NCBI GenBank assembly: GCA_011316305.1
Contig: SAUG01000009.1
Location: forward strand, 682,001 to 746,000
Source: Rusavskia elegans
Taxonomy: Eukaryota; Ascomycota; Lecanoromycetes; Teloschistales; Teloschistaceae
Length of the DNA: 64,000 nucleotides
Direction of reading: 5' to 3'
Shown here: positions 22,882 through 35,387 of the stretch, one piece after another
Position numbering within the stretch: position 1 is the first letter of the stretch
How the letters are laid out: each line of letters begins with the position of its first letter
Notes under the pieces: model-generated
Told to the model about the DNA's origin: nothing
What the model saw: only the letters and a program-made list of their open reading frames with translations
Database searches by the model: none
Position numbers and translations under genes: made by a program

Positions 22882-24278
22882 ATGGCCGCATCTACGCCAG
22901 CGCAGATTCAATACCAGCTTCAGCATATACAAGATGATAGATCGGACGAAATCATCACCGCGCTGGGCATCTGTCTAGGTTTCGCCATTATCACCGTGCT
23001 TCTCCGCTTCGTGTCAAGGCATCTTACTAAAGCTCCCTTGGGAGGTGACGACTGGACGATTTTGTTTGGTCTGGTTCGTTCAAGGCCGCGCTGCTCCCAT
23101 GAGCAGTTCACGTGTCTGCCGGCTCATTGGCTGAGATGAGAATTTCAGGTTTGCGCCATTGGCTATGAGATTTCCCAATTTGTCTGTAAGCGCAAATCTT
23201 TACCCTAAGTTGATCTTTGGTGGATCCTGACTTCTCTTAGGCATCAGCTACGGACTTGGTAGACATTCTGTAGTTGTCACAGAACCTCTCCGTTACGCGA
23301 GGGTACAGGTCTCCAATCTTCTTCCCACGGAGCCCTCTTGCTTACAGACGGCCAGGCAATCACTGCCAGTATCGTTCTTTACCTTGTCTCTCTCGGAGCG
23401 ACCAAGATATCCATTCTTCTTCTGTACCGCCGAATATTTCCCAACCGCGAGTTCCATGCCGTTATCTGGGGTATGGGAATCTTTGTCGTCGCCTTCACGG
23501 TTGCCTGCGTCCTTTCCATGATCTTCGCCTGCAAGCCAATCGGTGGCGCATGGGACCCTTCCATCAAAGCGAAGTGTATCAATAGTGAGGCTTCGATACT
23601 CGCTGTTGCGTGTATGACCATCGTGTCGAATTTTGTCATCCTTGGGCTGCCGCTGCCAATAGTGTGGAAATTGCACTTGCCGACTATTAGAAAATTTCAG
23701 TTGACCCTAGTATTTTCCCTCGGTACATTGTAAGTACACCCTACCTTCGTGTGACTGGAACTCGTCCCCTAATTGTGCCTTCTACAGTGCTAGCGTCATC
23801 AGCATATATCGAGCGACAGTAATAAGTATTGTGGACAAATCTGACATCAGCTGTACGTTTGTCTTTCACGCTCTATGAACAAATATTAACTGAATCCCTG
23901 CTCCTAGATAAAAGCACGAATCGCGCGATTTGGTCTGGGGTGGAATGCTGCAGCGCAATTATTTGTGCAAATCTAGCCACCCTCAGACCTGTCTTGCATT
24001 ACCTCTTAACTGGTGACGCTCTTTCGACCGCAAGATCCGGCATCAATTCAGGAGTGACCGGTAGCGGCACTGGCACGAAATCATGGCGCAAGTGGACGTG
24101 GCAACACCATCCAGTGGCCTCCCTTCAGGCGAGCAAAGTGACCAATGATGGCACTTTCCACCGACTCGAGCAGCATCGCGGTACACAAAGCACAGATGAT
24201 GTGGAAGGGCAGAAGTTTGAGGGCTATATGATGTCGCCTATCAGCTCACCCAAGATGCCCGAGACTTCACATTTCTGA
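22882..24278 (+). CDS. Fungal Rhodopsin-domain (PTH11-like) integral membrane protein
   Basis: Six exons: 22882-23073, 23149-23185, 23241-23291, 23348-23729, 23788-23852 and 23908-24278. The phases agree and total 1,098 nt (365 residues). TM1 is GICLGFAIITVLLRFVSRH. PLGGDDWTILFGL joined to VCAIGYEISQFV is the family signature. Next come ISYGLGRH, ATKISILLLYRRIFPN, further helices, and the last-helix motif WSGVECCSAIICANLATLRPV. The tail of about 90 residues is Ser/Thr-rich. The domain is widespread among putative fungal GPCR-like receptors related to PTH11. Signalling partners are unknown. Confidence 0.88.
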
Positions 24279-25193
24279 ATGTTACAGAGGAAAGGGTCAT
24301 GTGGTAGGAGGCTATTGGAGAGGGCCAGCCATTGGTTATAAGGCTTAATATGAAGGAATATAACAACGTTTGACAAGATTTTTCTGTTGCTGGAAATCCC
24401 ACGACTCGACCACCAGCCAAGTTGGATACCCTGGTACTGCATGGTATACGCTGTGATGGCAGCACATCAAGCCCGCAAGTAATTGACTCCCAGGTTCAAT
24501 AATCGTTGGATACCGTTATCCGGCAGTTCCGGATGCCAGTCTACTGCCTCAGACTCGCGTTAATACTGGCCATGAGTAGAAGCACGACGTAGCGTCGTCG
24601 CCAAGCCTGAATAAGAATATGGGAGGGTGGCTCAAGGGAACGGTTCCGACGGCTGAGGGCCTGGGAATGCTGAAATACTTGGGTTGGAAGTGACGATTGC
24701 ATTCTTCTCCTGGAAATAAGTCTGTGAACAAGTGACCAGCGGCGTGCGTTTCAACACTACCCCTTCCAGCCTACGGGCTTCGTCCATGGGTTTCTGAATT
24801 GTGGGCAAAGAAGTCGTTGCTTACACTGTACTGGTGCAGTGGTATCAGGAGATGGCAGTTGCGATATGAGATCTGTCTGTTGTATAGCAAATGAACGATT
24901 TGTATCATATCAGGCTATATGATGGGTATGCTGAAGGACTGACCTCTTGCTGGAGCAGAAGGGAAAGGCAATGAGAGCTGTTTGTGGACATCATCCTGTT
25001 CGCATGCAATCCTGTTTGGCTTGAGGGCGGCTACGCCAGATACACCGTGGTAGCTATTCGATATCGTACGAGGCGACAAGATCGACAACATACCCGAGGT
25101 TATCCTATAGCCTTCGATGATCTACAGTAGATGCTATACCAGTGGGGTCTGTCTTCCGCATGCTATGCTAGATTCTATATCATCGTTTCAACC
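24279..25193. other. Gene-free convergent region
   Basis: Downstream flanks of the Rhodopsin-domain gene and of the HAD gene. No protein-like ORF or repeat was found. Confidence 0.5.
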
Positions 25194-26270
25194 TCAGTCC
25201 TGAATCCGAATCCCATATTCAGCATAATCAAACTTCTCCAAGCTTCCTATCATCTCCGCCCACCCATCTTCCAATACGAGTCTATCCACCCTTCCCATGC
25301 CACCAGCTTTCCCTTCACCCATCGTACCCACCACTTCCGGCCCTATACTTGCCCTGTCCGCCTCCAGAGCTAACAGCCTCTCCTCCACCCCATTCATGTT
25401 CCCCACGAGCACCTCTCTCTCCAACCCCTTACAGACCTCCCTCAACCCTTCATGCGGGACCCAGCAAACTCTCATACCCGCCGCTCGTCCAGCCGCAACG
25501 CCGGCAATCGAATCCTCGAATACAAGACACTCGTCTGCCCGAAGTCTCTGCACATCTTCGCCACCGCCATCGGCGTCGATTAGTGAAGCGTTGATCCTTT
25601 CCATGGCAAGGAGAAAGATATCACCAGCTGGCTTTCCTTTCTTCGTTTGCATATCTTCGTCGTCCCTGAAGAGGCAGGTTCTGGGTGTGAAGTAGGAGGT
25701 TAGAGAGGGGAGATGAGATGTTTTGGTTGCGAAAAACGATTTGGTCGTTGATGATGCCATGGCGAGGTGGATGGGCGGTGATGCTGTAGAGAGGGTTTGC
25801 AGGAGTGTGAGGACGCCGGGGAGTGGGTGGCAGTTTTTGAAGGGGGCGTGGTGCTTGGCGACTTCGGCTTGGAATTCGGCGACGGTCAGTGGGAGCGATG
25901 TGCTGGAGATGAGACGTTCGTGGCCCTTGGGCGAGTCAGCTACAATCCACCATAATCCTCAACGCGCAGGTATCCCATCGACTGCTACGGCTTCCAATCT
26001 AGGGGTATTTTTCTTAGGCGGAAACCATGTTTAGCTGCCGATGGCATACGCAGTGGGTGACATTGCTCTCGGACTACTTGCATGTGGAAGGCTTACGATT
26101 TTACCCCTACTCTGTTGAAGAGCTTTAGTCCTCCATTTCAGGGACGGCTTGCCATACGAGTGCAGGATCTTGTTGTAGATTTCGGTGTATATGTCCTCGG
26201 AATTGATGAGGAGACCGTCGACATCAAATATACAAGCGCGGACCGGTGGGAATGCGGGTTGCAAGGCCAT
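25194..26270 (-). CDS. HAD-superfamily phosphatase (HDHD1/DOG-like)
   Basis: Two exons, 26105-26270 and 25194-25939, separated by a 165-nt intron. They sum to 912 nt (303 residues). Motif I is CIFDVDGLLINSE with the nucleophile Asp. The cap region continues across the intron (LQQSRA joined to DSPKGHERLIS). Motif II is LAMASSTTKSFF, motif III KKGKPAGDIFLLA, and motif IV CLVFEDSIAGVAAGRAAGM. All catalytic positions are present. The closest functional families dephosphorylate small sugar or pseudouridine phosphates; the substrate cannot be assigned. The intron is longer than its neighbours. Confidence 0.88.
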
Positions 26271-26770
26271 GACTGATGCTGACCAAGTCCGCAGAATGTC
26301 TTAGCAGGAAAAATTGGTTCAGTGCGGATGCTAGTCGAGGTATCGAATATCTATTTTCGAGGTATCAAATGTCTTTCTCGAACTGCAGGACAGGTCGATT
26401 GTCAAGATCGTACTGTTGTCTTTCCCAGAATAGTGATGCTTGGTGCTGATAAGATAGATACACGTCGTCATGTGCCGCGCTTGTACCGCTCTGGCAATTC
26501 ACGACTTCACGGGACCCAGCGTCAAATTAAAGCCGTCGCTACGATTCAATCTGCTACAGGATTATATACTGGACGAAGCGATGCCTAGGCCTACGTTTCT
26601 GCATGATCGCTAGCTGTTGCAGACTATGCAACTTCTGCTGGAGAATCGACATGAACTACCATTTTGTTAGAAGACACGCAGTACAGTGGCAGGTGGTGGT
26701 GCCCGCTGATCAGTCTATACTCATACTTCAACGACTTCCGCATAGCCGGCAACTCTACACTGTCTTCAAG
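26271..26770. other. Intergenic region upstream of the HAD gene
   Basis: No ORF of note. It contains the HAD promoter and leads into the 19-bp minisatellite. Confidence 0.45.
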
Positions 26771-26922
26771 ACATGAGAGCCCAACTCAGACATGAGAGCC
26801 CAACTCAGACATGAGAACCCAACTCAGACATGAGAGCCCAACTCAGACATGAGAACCCAACTCAGACATGAGAGCCCAACTCAGGCATGAGAGCCCAACT
26901 CAGACATGAGAACCCAACTCAG
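26771..26922. repeat. 19-bp minisatellite, exactly eight copies
   Basis: The unit acatgagagcccaactcag is repeated head-to-tail without spacers. Variation is almost only G/A at one position, plus one GGC copy. The stop codon of the neighbouring kinase gene (26919-26921) lies inside the last unit, so the repeat forms its 3' untranslated region. Confidence 0.95.
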
Positions 26923-28490
26923 ACTTCTTCTTCCTCTTCCTCCTCCTCTATTCCTTCCTCTTCACTCCCGGACTCCTTGGCACCCGCTGTAGCCTGTTCA
27001 TCATCCTTATTGAGCCCGCGGTGCTCTCGAAGAGTCTCTAACGCCTGGTCAAGCTCAGCCGCGCAGAACATTCGGCAAAGGGTTGTCATGTCATCGTACA
27101 CCCTGCTTGCATCAGTCGAGGTATCGGTACTACGCTCTTCGATACCACAATACGAACCACACAGGATCGACTTACACTTGCCGCTGGCTCGAGCCGGGAA
27201 TGTATATGGTGTTGCCGATGTTGAAAGTCAGTGAATACAGCAAATTCCGGGCGTCCCAATCCTCTTCTGCGCCTAACGGTCAGTGCGGAGGCGACCGAAA
27301 TGAACGCAAGATAAGCCTACCGGGTTCCGACACAGGGAAGTTCCTCTTGTAGTTTTTAATGTATGCCTTGTTACTCAACCGATGTCTCGGAGCTCGCCAG
27401 TTACCAGTATCGTACTCGTTGTGTCCATAGAAAGAACAAACATCAAACACGAAGGCTTCACCTGTTCTGATGTCCATAGCGGTATTCCCATCCCAGCAGT
27501 CGCCATGTACCAGACAGGGTTTTAATACACGGCCCTCTGATTGGAGTGGCAACAACAACCTTGGGACGACCTTCTCGAGGGTCAGTCTACACACAACATC
27601 AAATTCCGGCCATTGGAGTATCGGTTTCGCCAAGTCCATTACATGGCCCAGATGGTTCGAATATAGGGTGCACCAGGAGCTTTCCCACGAGTCCACCTTT
27701 TGAGCAATCTTGGCATGGCATGTTGCGAAGTGGAACCCGAACATCCCGGTCGGGGACTTCGATCTCTGGTGTAAATCTGCAAGCCGGTTGGCCAGTTTGA
27801 CTGGTTCGGCAGGCTACTCAGGTCCGCGTCAGCTCGAGGAAAGCAAGAAGGTGAGAATAAAACCAACGGAACAACAAGGCAAGGCATCTTTAATGAAATA
27901 TGGAATTCAATTCACGGCATACTCGCAGCAACGCAATGGGACCTACCTGGTCACCAACATCTCTGAACTCAGCAAGCAAGAAATAGATCTCTGGTTGCGG
28001 CTCGCGGTATCTACCCCAGGCGAACGGTCTGGGTACGAACTCCGGTGATACTTGATATATTTCCTTCAGAGACTCGTATTCACCCTCGCACATGGATCGT
28101 CCAGTATCTCCAAGAGTCACGACCTGTGCAAGATTTAGCACAGGTGTCAACGCCAAAGGAGCTGCCATCGTGTTACCGACTTTCAAGAAATAGTTCTGGA
28201 CGTCACCATCTGGCAAACGAACGATCACCTTCGCTGTCTTCCCCCATAAGGATTCTCCATAATTTAAGGCATCTACGATCGTTGTGCCTTTCACGGGAAA
28301 CGCTTCATATCGTCGTCAGTATGGACATGGCTTCTCGACTTTCTGAAGCGGCTTCCGCCAGCTTACCTTCAATCACACTCTCATCGACCTGGTAGGTTCC
28401 AGTAGCGATTGGGGGGGCTATCAGATCCGAAGGCGTCTGCTCCACTCGCTGCTGGGCCTCGCTAATGCCGATGTTCGAGATGGACTCCAT
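26919..28490 (-). CDS. Fructosamine/ketosamine-3-kinase family protein
   Basis: Five exons: 28367-28490, 27947-28302, 27321-27813, 27176-27266 and 26919-27102. They total 1,248 nt (415 residues) with matching phases. A 57-nt in-frame stretch at 28124-28180 may be a sixth intron with a weak GTCGGT donor, giving 396 residues. Motifs: GESLWGKTAKVIVRLPDG, the lysine in YFLKV, FVPRPFAWG, LADLHQRSKSPTG and FGFHFAT. The catalytic loop is CLVHGDCWDGNTAMD, and FVFDVCSFYGHNEYD carries the metal-binding Asp. The C-terminus ends in a run of about nine Glu, directly before the minisatellite. The family phosphorylates glycated amines in protein deglycation; many fungal copies are uncharacterised. Confidence 0.85.
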
Positions 28491-28910
28491 ACTTCCTTGA
28501 CTGAGTACCGCCCAAGACGATCTATGGAACAGCAATGCTTCAAATACGAGTACAGAGAAACCGGCCGATCATAACGTTGGCTTTGCATCTTGCCTGGTGG
28601 CCAGTTGGACGTCGAACAGCCAGCCAATGCCTTCCACATCATCTCGCATGGCAAGGCTTCGAGGCACCAATTGGGCTCGTTATTTACTGCGCGGCTTGTG
28701 GGGTCCATGCGGGTAGCTACTTCCTGGTCGCTCTGGGCACGCTGATAGCCGTGCAGGTGCTATCCGTACCGAGAGGGGACTTCTTGTCGTGAGGCTCTAA
28801 TGATCCTTGGGTCTCAGTACTATTTTCTCTTGTCACGCTGACTATGGGGATGGTCAACGGTCGCGCAGTCATATTCAGCCCACATCGTGCAGTGAGAATC
28901 CGTGAGAGCG
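28491..28910. other. Divergent promoter region
   Basis: Lies between the kinase gene (-) and the STAND receptor (+). No element was recognised. Confidence 0.45.
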
Positions 28911-31900
28911 ATGGTAAGCCCTTGGAAACTTGGCCACTTGGTGATCATCACGCTAACCCTTATTGGCGGCTCTTAGTTTCGCAAGATTGGCATTCGCGCA
29001 TCCCTCAAAGATCCTCAATCGTCCGAACAAAGTGACACCGACAATGACGAATTCTCCAGGCGACCTCAGAACGCCCCCCGCGCGCGCTCGGAGCCCTCGA
29101 ACGCCCTTCTCGACAAGCTGCCCGAGCACACAGGTCATGGCAATCACCAACGAAAGACCTCGAACACCGGCTCCTCATACCCAGGTGAAGAGGCGACCGA
29201 CCTCTCGATCACCTACACTCCAGATGCCAGAGCCTTTGACCAGCTAGGCTTACACCTAGTTCACCATATACAAGATGCGGTCTGTGATATAATCTTTGTG
29301 CATGGGCTCGGCGGCTCGGCAATGAAGACATGGTCATGGAAGAGGGACACGGCGCAATTCTGGCCAGCCTGGCTGAGCGACGATGAACAGCTCTATAAGA
29401 TGAGAGTCTTCACGTTCGGCTACAACTCCAACTTCAAAGGAAGTGCTACCAACTTGAACATCACCGACTTTGCAAAGGATCTCTTGTTTCATCTGTTAAC
29501 CTTCTCACAAGGTGATTCTAATCCGATCGGTGGCCGGCCCATTATCTTCGTTGCACATTCCATGGGTGGCTTGGTTGTCAAGAAGGCTTACATAGTAGGG
29601 AAGCATGACCCCGAATTTTCCGGCATCATGGCCCAGGTACACGGCATGCTCTTCCTCGCCACTCCGCACCGAGGTTCTCAATATGCGAAAGTGCTCAACA
29701 ACATTCTCTCAACAGCACCAACGGGCGCGCCACCGAAAGCTTATATCGCAAGCCTTGACGCCCAATCAGAGGCGTTGCAAGACATCAACGAGCAATTCCG
29801 GAAAATCTGTCACGATTTGGTTTTGGTTTCTTTTTGGGAGACCTCAAAGATCAGTTTTGGACTGGCAAAAGCTCATGTATGTCCATCAAGCAAGGAGTTT
29901 TGGAAGCATGCCGTCTGATTGCACCAGATCGTGGAAAAAGAATCGGCTACTCTCGGATATCCCCAAGAGACGTCCAGCGGATTGAACGCTGATCATCACA
30001 CAATCTGCAAGTTCGAAGATCGCGAGGATCATAATTATGTCATTGTCAGGAACACTTTGAGATTATGGGTTGCGAGGTTGAAGGCGAGAGATGAAGCTAG
30101 TAGGTCGAATTTCTTGTTGCTGTCGTTGTTTGCCCCTTTATTTGATAGATGCTCCGGAAAAGCAGGAGACAATCTTTGGTCCCATGAGCTCGCACCATCG
30201 AGTACGCTGATCTGAGCCCGGATTACTGACAAGTTACAGCTCGACCTCAGGCTTTCGGCACAACCCCGATAGATATCGATACTTCTTTCTCTCAAGTCAC
30301 AGCTATCTTAGGGATCCGTGAAGCAGCAGAAGAGGAGCTCAATCTACATCGCAGTCACGTCTTGGAAGGGACTTGTCAGTGGATAACTCGGAGACGAGAT
30401 CTTCGAGCGTGGATAGAGGGGCTTGACAGTCCTCAAGCATCACACGTGTTCTGGCTTGTTGGTCTGCCAGCGACTGGCAAGACGGTTCTGTCTAGTGTCG
30501 TCATTGATCACCTACAATTTCTTGGCAAGTCATGCCAGTATAATTTCTTCTCGTCCGGCCATCAAAGCAAAAGGACGCCAGCCTATTGCCTGCGCTCGAT
30601 TGCCACCCAATTAGCCATAGCTGATCGAGATTTTCGGTTACGGCTTTCGGTACTTCATGAAGAAACAGGCGTCACTTTTAATACACAAAATCAGGCCTTC
30701 AAAGCCATTTGGGAGAAGATATTCGAGGGCATTATTTTCAAAATGAAGTTTCAGCAACCGCTCTTTTGGATATTTGACGCGGTCGATGAGGCTGACCAGT
30801 ACTCATTGCTAGTAAGCCACTTTACCAAAATGCAGCCAATAAGTCCAATTGGTGTATTTTTTGCAAGTCGCCCGGTCAAGATACCGCCACTGCCGTATCG
30901 AAACACTCCGCCAATAACTCTGTTTCTAGCGGAGAACGACACCTACGATGACATTCGTACCTACGTACAGCGATCTGTGGAAACTGTTCTGCCTGACAAC
31001 AAGGAAATCCAAACTGATGTGACCCGACAGATCCTAGAAAAGGCGTCTGGATCATTTCTCTGGGTACGCCTAGCTCTGGAGACTCTGGAACACAATTGGC
31101 ACACTGAAGATGATATCCGCCGGTCATTGACAGACTTGCCACAGGGAATGGAAAATCTGTACAGCCGTATGCTAGCCAAGGTTCAGAATCAGTCCCCACG
31201 ACTCCGGGCCATGGCTGAACGGATACTCACCTGGGTGGCATGTGCTTGGCGACCACTGAGTATATCAGAACTTGCAGTAGCGTTACAACCCGACTTCACC
31301 GGTTTCATACGCCTGGAAGAAACGGTTGTCGAAATCTGCGGTCACTTCGTTTCTGTACATAATTCGCGAGTATTAATTATCCACATGACCGCGCGGGACT
31401 TTCTGCTAAAGAAGGGCATTGAAAGGTCCCCGTTCATCAACAGTCGAGAAGCGCATACACACATTGCGGAGACATGCCTGCGGTATCTCTCGAGTGATGA
31501 ATGGCGTCGAGTGTTCAAACACTTTCAGCGCCCTTTGGACATCTCGAAGGACAGAAAGCAAAATAAACTACTTCTTGCGGAGGAAGGCCATCCCTTTCTA
31601 GGCTACGCGACATGCTACTGGGCCTTTCACCTATCTAAAGCCCACCTGAGCTCCCAAGGACTTGGTGATACGCTACAAGAGTTCTTGAATGGCTATTGCC
31701 TTTCTTGGATCGAAGCAATAGCTTTGTCTCAAAACCTGCGTTACCTCACGAGATCGGCTCAATATCTCAAGACCTACGCAAAACGAATGTCTCGAGCGAA
31801 AGGCCCTGGTCCTTTCGACTCTCCTATCAGTTTGACGTTCTTTCCCGAACAGCTTGTGGGGGTGATCAAGTCATGGGCGAATGATTTTGTCCGCGTGGTC

Positions 31901-34045
31901 GGAAAGTTCGGATCGAATCTGGTTCAGTGTCCATCATCTATTCATACACTTGTTCCTCCCTTTTGCCCTCGAGGATCCATGATAGGGGAAACTTTTCATA
32001 CCAACCGAGAACGAGCTTTGACGGTGTCGGGCTTGCCATACGACGGCTGGAACGACTGTCTTGCTAGCGTAAGCGTAGGGGATGATCTTACAGCCAGCAA
32101 GGTGCTCGCAGCTGATAGATATCTCCTTGTTCTTGTGGGAAGCGAAGGAAGTCTATTCGTATGGTACGCAGATACTTGCGAGAGCGCTCGGGTAATCCAG
32201 CACCAGGAGTATGTCAATCTTGTGGCGCTAGACAATTCACAGACTCTGGTGGCGACCGCTGGCACACAAACATATCGTATCTGGGACATATCTACTGGCG
32301 ACGAGATCCACCGTATACAAAGAACTGGACAAGCTCTCACGACTGCCATCGCTTTCGGTACTAAAGCGTCGGATTTTCTGATTGGTCGAGACGACTGCTC
32401 CATTACAACGTACGACTTGAACACAACGGCTTCGGTGTCAACTTTCCGGCCCACAAGCCCTTTAACGCTCGTACAGAATTGTCCCAAAGCAATGGCACTC
32501 AGCCCGGATCGATCAAAAGTCGCTATAGCATGGAGGGGAAAGCCTCCACTTGTGTGGTACATGTCTGCTAATCCGGCTCAGCAACCTCAGCAAAGTCGCA
32601 CGACGAAATCTACGGACGCGTTGTGCGCTCCGGAATCTCTGCAATGGCTGCCTCATGGAGATTCGTTGTTGATATTGTGCCAAAGTACGCTTTTAGTTGA
32701 GTGGTGTTTGTACGATGAGGAGCAGATTGAACACAACCACATCCAACCTCGAGAGATGGCTATTAGCCAAGATGGCAATTTCCTTTTGACAAGCGATCAC
32801 GCAGGTACAATGAGTGTATGGATGTTCCCTCGACTCACTTTGATCTATCGGCTTGTCAATGAGAACGAATACATCCGGAGTCTGACATTTAGCCCTGATG
32901 GCCAACGATTCTATGACATCCGTGGCTCAGTGTGTAACGCATGGGAGCCGGATGCGCTCGTTCGAGCCGACGAAGATAGTCTTGAAGATCAGTCAAGCGT
33001 TGGCGATCTCTCCCTTGCTACCGAGCCAGTTGTCAGAAGCGACGAAAGCAGCCAGTGCCAGGTTACAGCGTTGACAAGCGACTCTGAAGATCGCTACTTC
33101 TGTGTTGGCAGAGACAATGGCACCGTCATAATTCAGGAGGCCCTTGACGGCAAACGGATACGCAAAGTCTACGGCCACTCCAGCACCAGTGCAGTCATAA
33201 ATCTCTTGTGGTCTGCGTCCGGTCGATACATGGTCTCATGCGACGATTCCGGTCGTGTCATCGCGAAGCGCCTGGAGGTCAAAGGCGAAGCCAAATGGGC
33301 AGTGTATGCAGTGCTCGACATTCGACTGCCCGAGTCTGTTCAGCAATTTCTCTTCAGTCATGACGAGAAGCTGCTTCTTATCTCCACTGCAACTTCAGAC
33401 CATGTATGGAGTATGAAGACGAAAGACGAACTCTGCTCTCGGCGATGGGGCTCAAGGCAAAGCCGACGATGGATCGCACATCCACTGAAACCTTCGCTAC
33501 TCGTTTGGATAGACCCGAAAGAAGTCCATACATACACCTGGAGCACACTAGAACACAGCGACCCGCCCCAGGATCCCTCGGATATCCCCCAAGTCCTCAC
33601 TCCTGGCCACTCTTCAACCAACAAGATCGTTCAATGGATTGCGCTGACCGAAGATAAGCAAAATATTATTTTCGAAACCCTCCCCTCAACCGGCCACACC
33701 AGCACTCGCTCCTCCTCAGGCTTGCACCTCGAACTCCTCTCGACGTCTGACCTCCGCCGCCAACATCCGCATACAATATCCAGCGACTGCATAGCCGATC
33801 TCGCAGGGCGCGTCAAGCGTCTTGTCGGCACGTTCAAGGATACGATCGTCTTCCTGGATTACGATTGCTGGGTCTGCACGTGGAGGATTGAGTCGGTGGT
33901 GTTGGATGTCAAGAGGCATTTCTTCTTGCCGAGGGATTGGCTGAATAGTGGGACTTTACAGATGGCGGTGTTGAATCGGCAGGGGACCTTCTTTTGTCCG
34001 AAGTATGGGGATGTTGCGATTGTGAGGGGGGGTTTGAGACTTTGA
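28911..34045 (+). CDS. STAND/NLR-type receptor: SesB lipase-like, NACHT and WD40 domains
   Basis: The model has four exons: 28911-28913 (ATG alone), 28977-29876, 29928-30099 and 30240-34045. It totals 4,881 nt (1,626 residues). Introns 2 and 3 are supported by domain continuity; the one-codon first exon is inferred from a strong donor (ATG, gtaagc). Residues about 105-330 form an alpha/beta-hydrolase of SesB type: IIFVHGLGG, FVAHSMGGLVVKKAY with the nucleophile Ser, and LATPHRGSQYAK. NACHT has P-loop GLPATGKT at about 433-440 and Walker B FWIFDAVDEAD at about 533. From about residue 960 to the end are diverged WD40 repeats (for example YRIWDISTGDEI, RSLTFSPDGQRFYD). Such proteins act in fungal nonself recognition and regulated cell death, where WD40 repeats sense ligand and the N-domain is the effector. 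No lesion was seen. Confidence 0.85.
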
Positions 34046-35387
34046 TGGGATGATATCTGGGGGTTTGAACGTCTTATTTTGTGTTGGTGTTCCATGTAGT
34101 TGTCTACCTCGTCGCCTCATCGGCATTGAATTGGAAGGAAAGGGTAAAAGTGGGCGCAGTGATGAATATGATCACTCGTTGCATTATACGGAAATCCCTT
34201 AGCCATCGCACGTTGCACAGTACATTCAGATCAGACGCTGTTGGAGCCGCAACAGTCGCGAAGGGATTTGAATACAGATCAGACTACCCTGTCTATCTTG
34301 GTCGACTGTATATATAGGAAAGGATTGTCTAAAGCGTAGAACGATCTTGCCCTTGTCGGCTAAGTAACACCAGTGTCCGGGCTGCGTGCATCCAATATGC
34401 TAAGATTATAATTATCCCTGATTTCAGTCCCCTTATGCAGGCATTTTCTCCACAATTCAGAATCACCGAAACCACCAAACCACCAATACCGTCATACTGA
34501 GTGCGGCGAGCTCAGATCTTGGGTATCATCCGAACGGTATGATCCTCTTCCGAAAAGCGTATGGTTGAGGTCGGACGATCGTGTAGGCTTTGAGGTGGAA
34601 TCGCAACATTTCGCATCACAGCTATAATTTCTCTTGAATGAGCGTGCTGGTTTTTCGTTTGGTTTTGAGTCTTTGCAATAGTGGGTTAGTGTAGAGTTTC
34701 GGTGCATTGCTGCAGTTGTGATTTGTTTCGGTAGATGGAGGAAGGAGTGGCTTGGTTCGGGAGTTTTGTTGAGTTTCGGTGGTTGTATGGAGCTTCATGA
34801 GTTGTATGGAGACTTCAGGAGTGCATATTCTTGCTGCGAGATATGTCCTACAGTGGGTTTTGGCGAAGATTTGGGGTGGGCGTGTAATGCTCGCTGTTCG
34901 ATTGTGCAGTGGATGAGCTCATTACGCTCGATCTTATGGGAAAAGATTTGTTGACCAGGCGTTCCTTCGCTCGACAAAGTAGGCATCTATTTGTAACTAC
35001 CATTCAAAAACGTGTGTCTCTCGATGACTGCCGTGAAAGCTGGTTCATAGCGTTTATGTACATTCCCTCGATTGGTCCCGCACCCCATCAGTTGGGCCCA
35101 GCCATGGATCGTGGGTGATACATTATATTTGGACCCTTAATTGGGCCTTGTCATCTTTTTCTTGAGAAAGTAACGGAAATTTGCCGGCTATTCGGTGATC
35201 TACGGTGTGTGTGGCTCTGCGGCGTAAGGGAGGGGGGATTCCTTGACGGAGTCGACTATCCATGAATAAGCAAGACTACCTAAATCTATGTTCAGATGAG
35301 CGTACCATCGTTGAATTCCAATCGGTGGTGCGGCTGACGCTAGTAGACGCGGATGCTGCGCTTGGGGGTTCATGTACCTTTGCCCTT
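34046..35387. other. Convergent intergenic region, 1.3 kb
   Basis: No protein-like ORF. It separates the tail-to-tail NLR-like gene and HeLo-like gene. Confidence 0.5.

Noticed and set aside
26771..26922. CRISPR-like repeats
   Set aside because: The units are contiguous without spacers and the genome is eukaryotic; this is a minisatellite.
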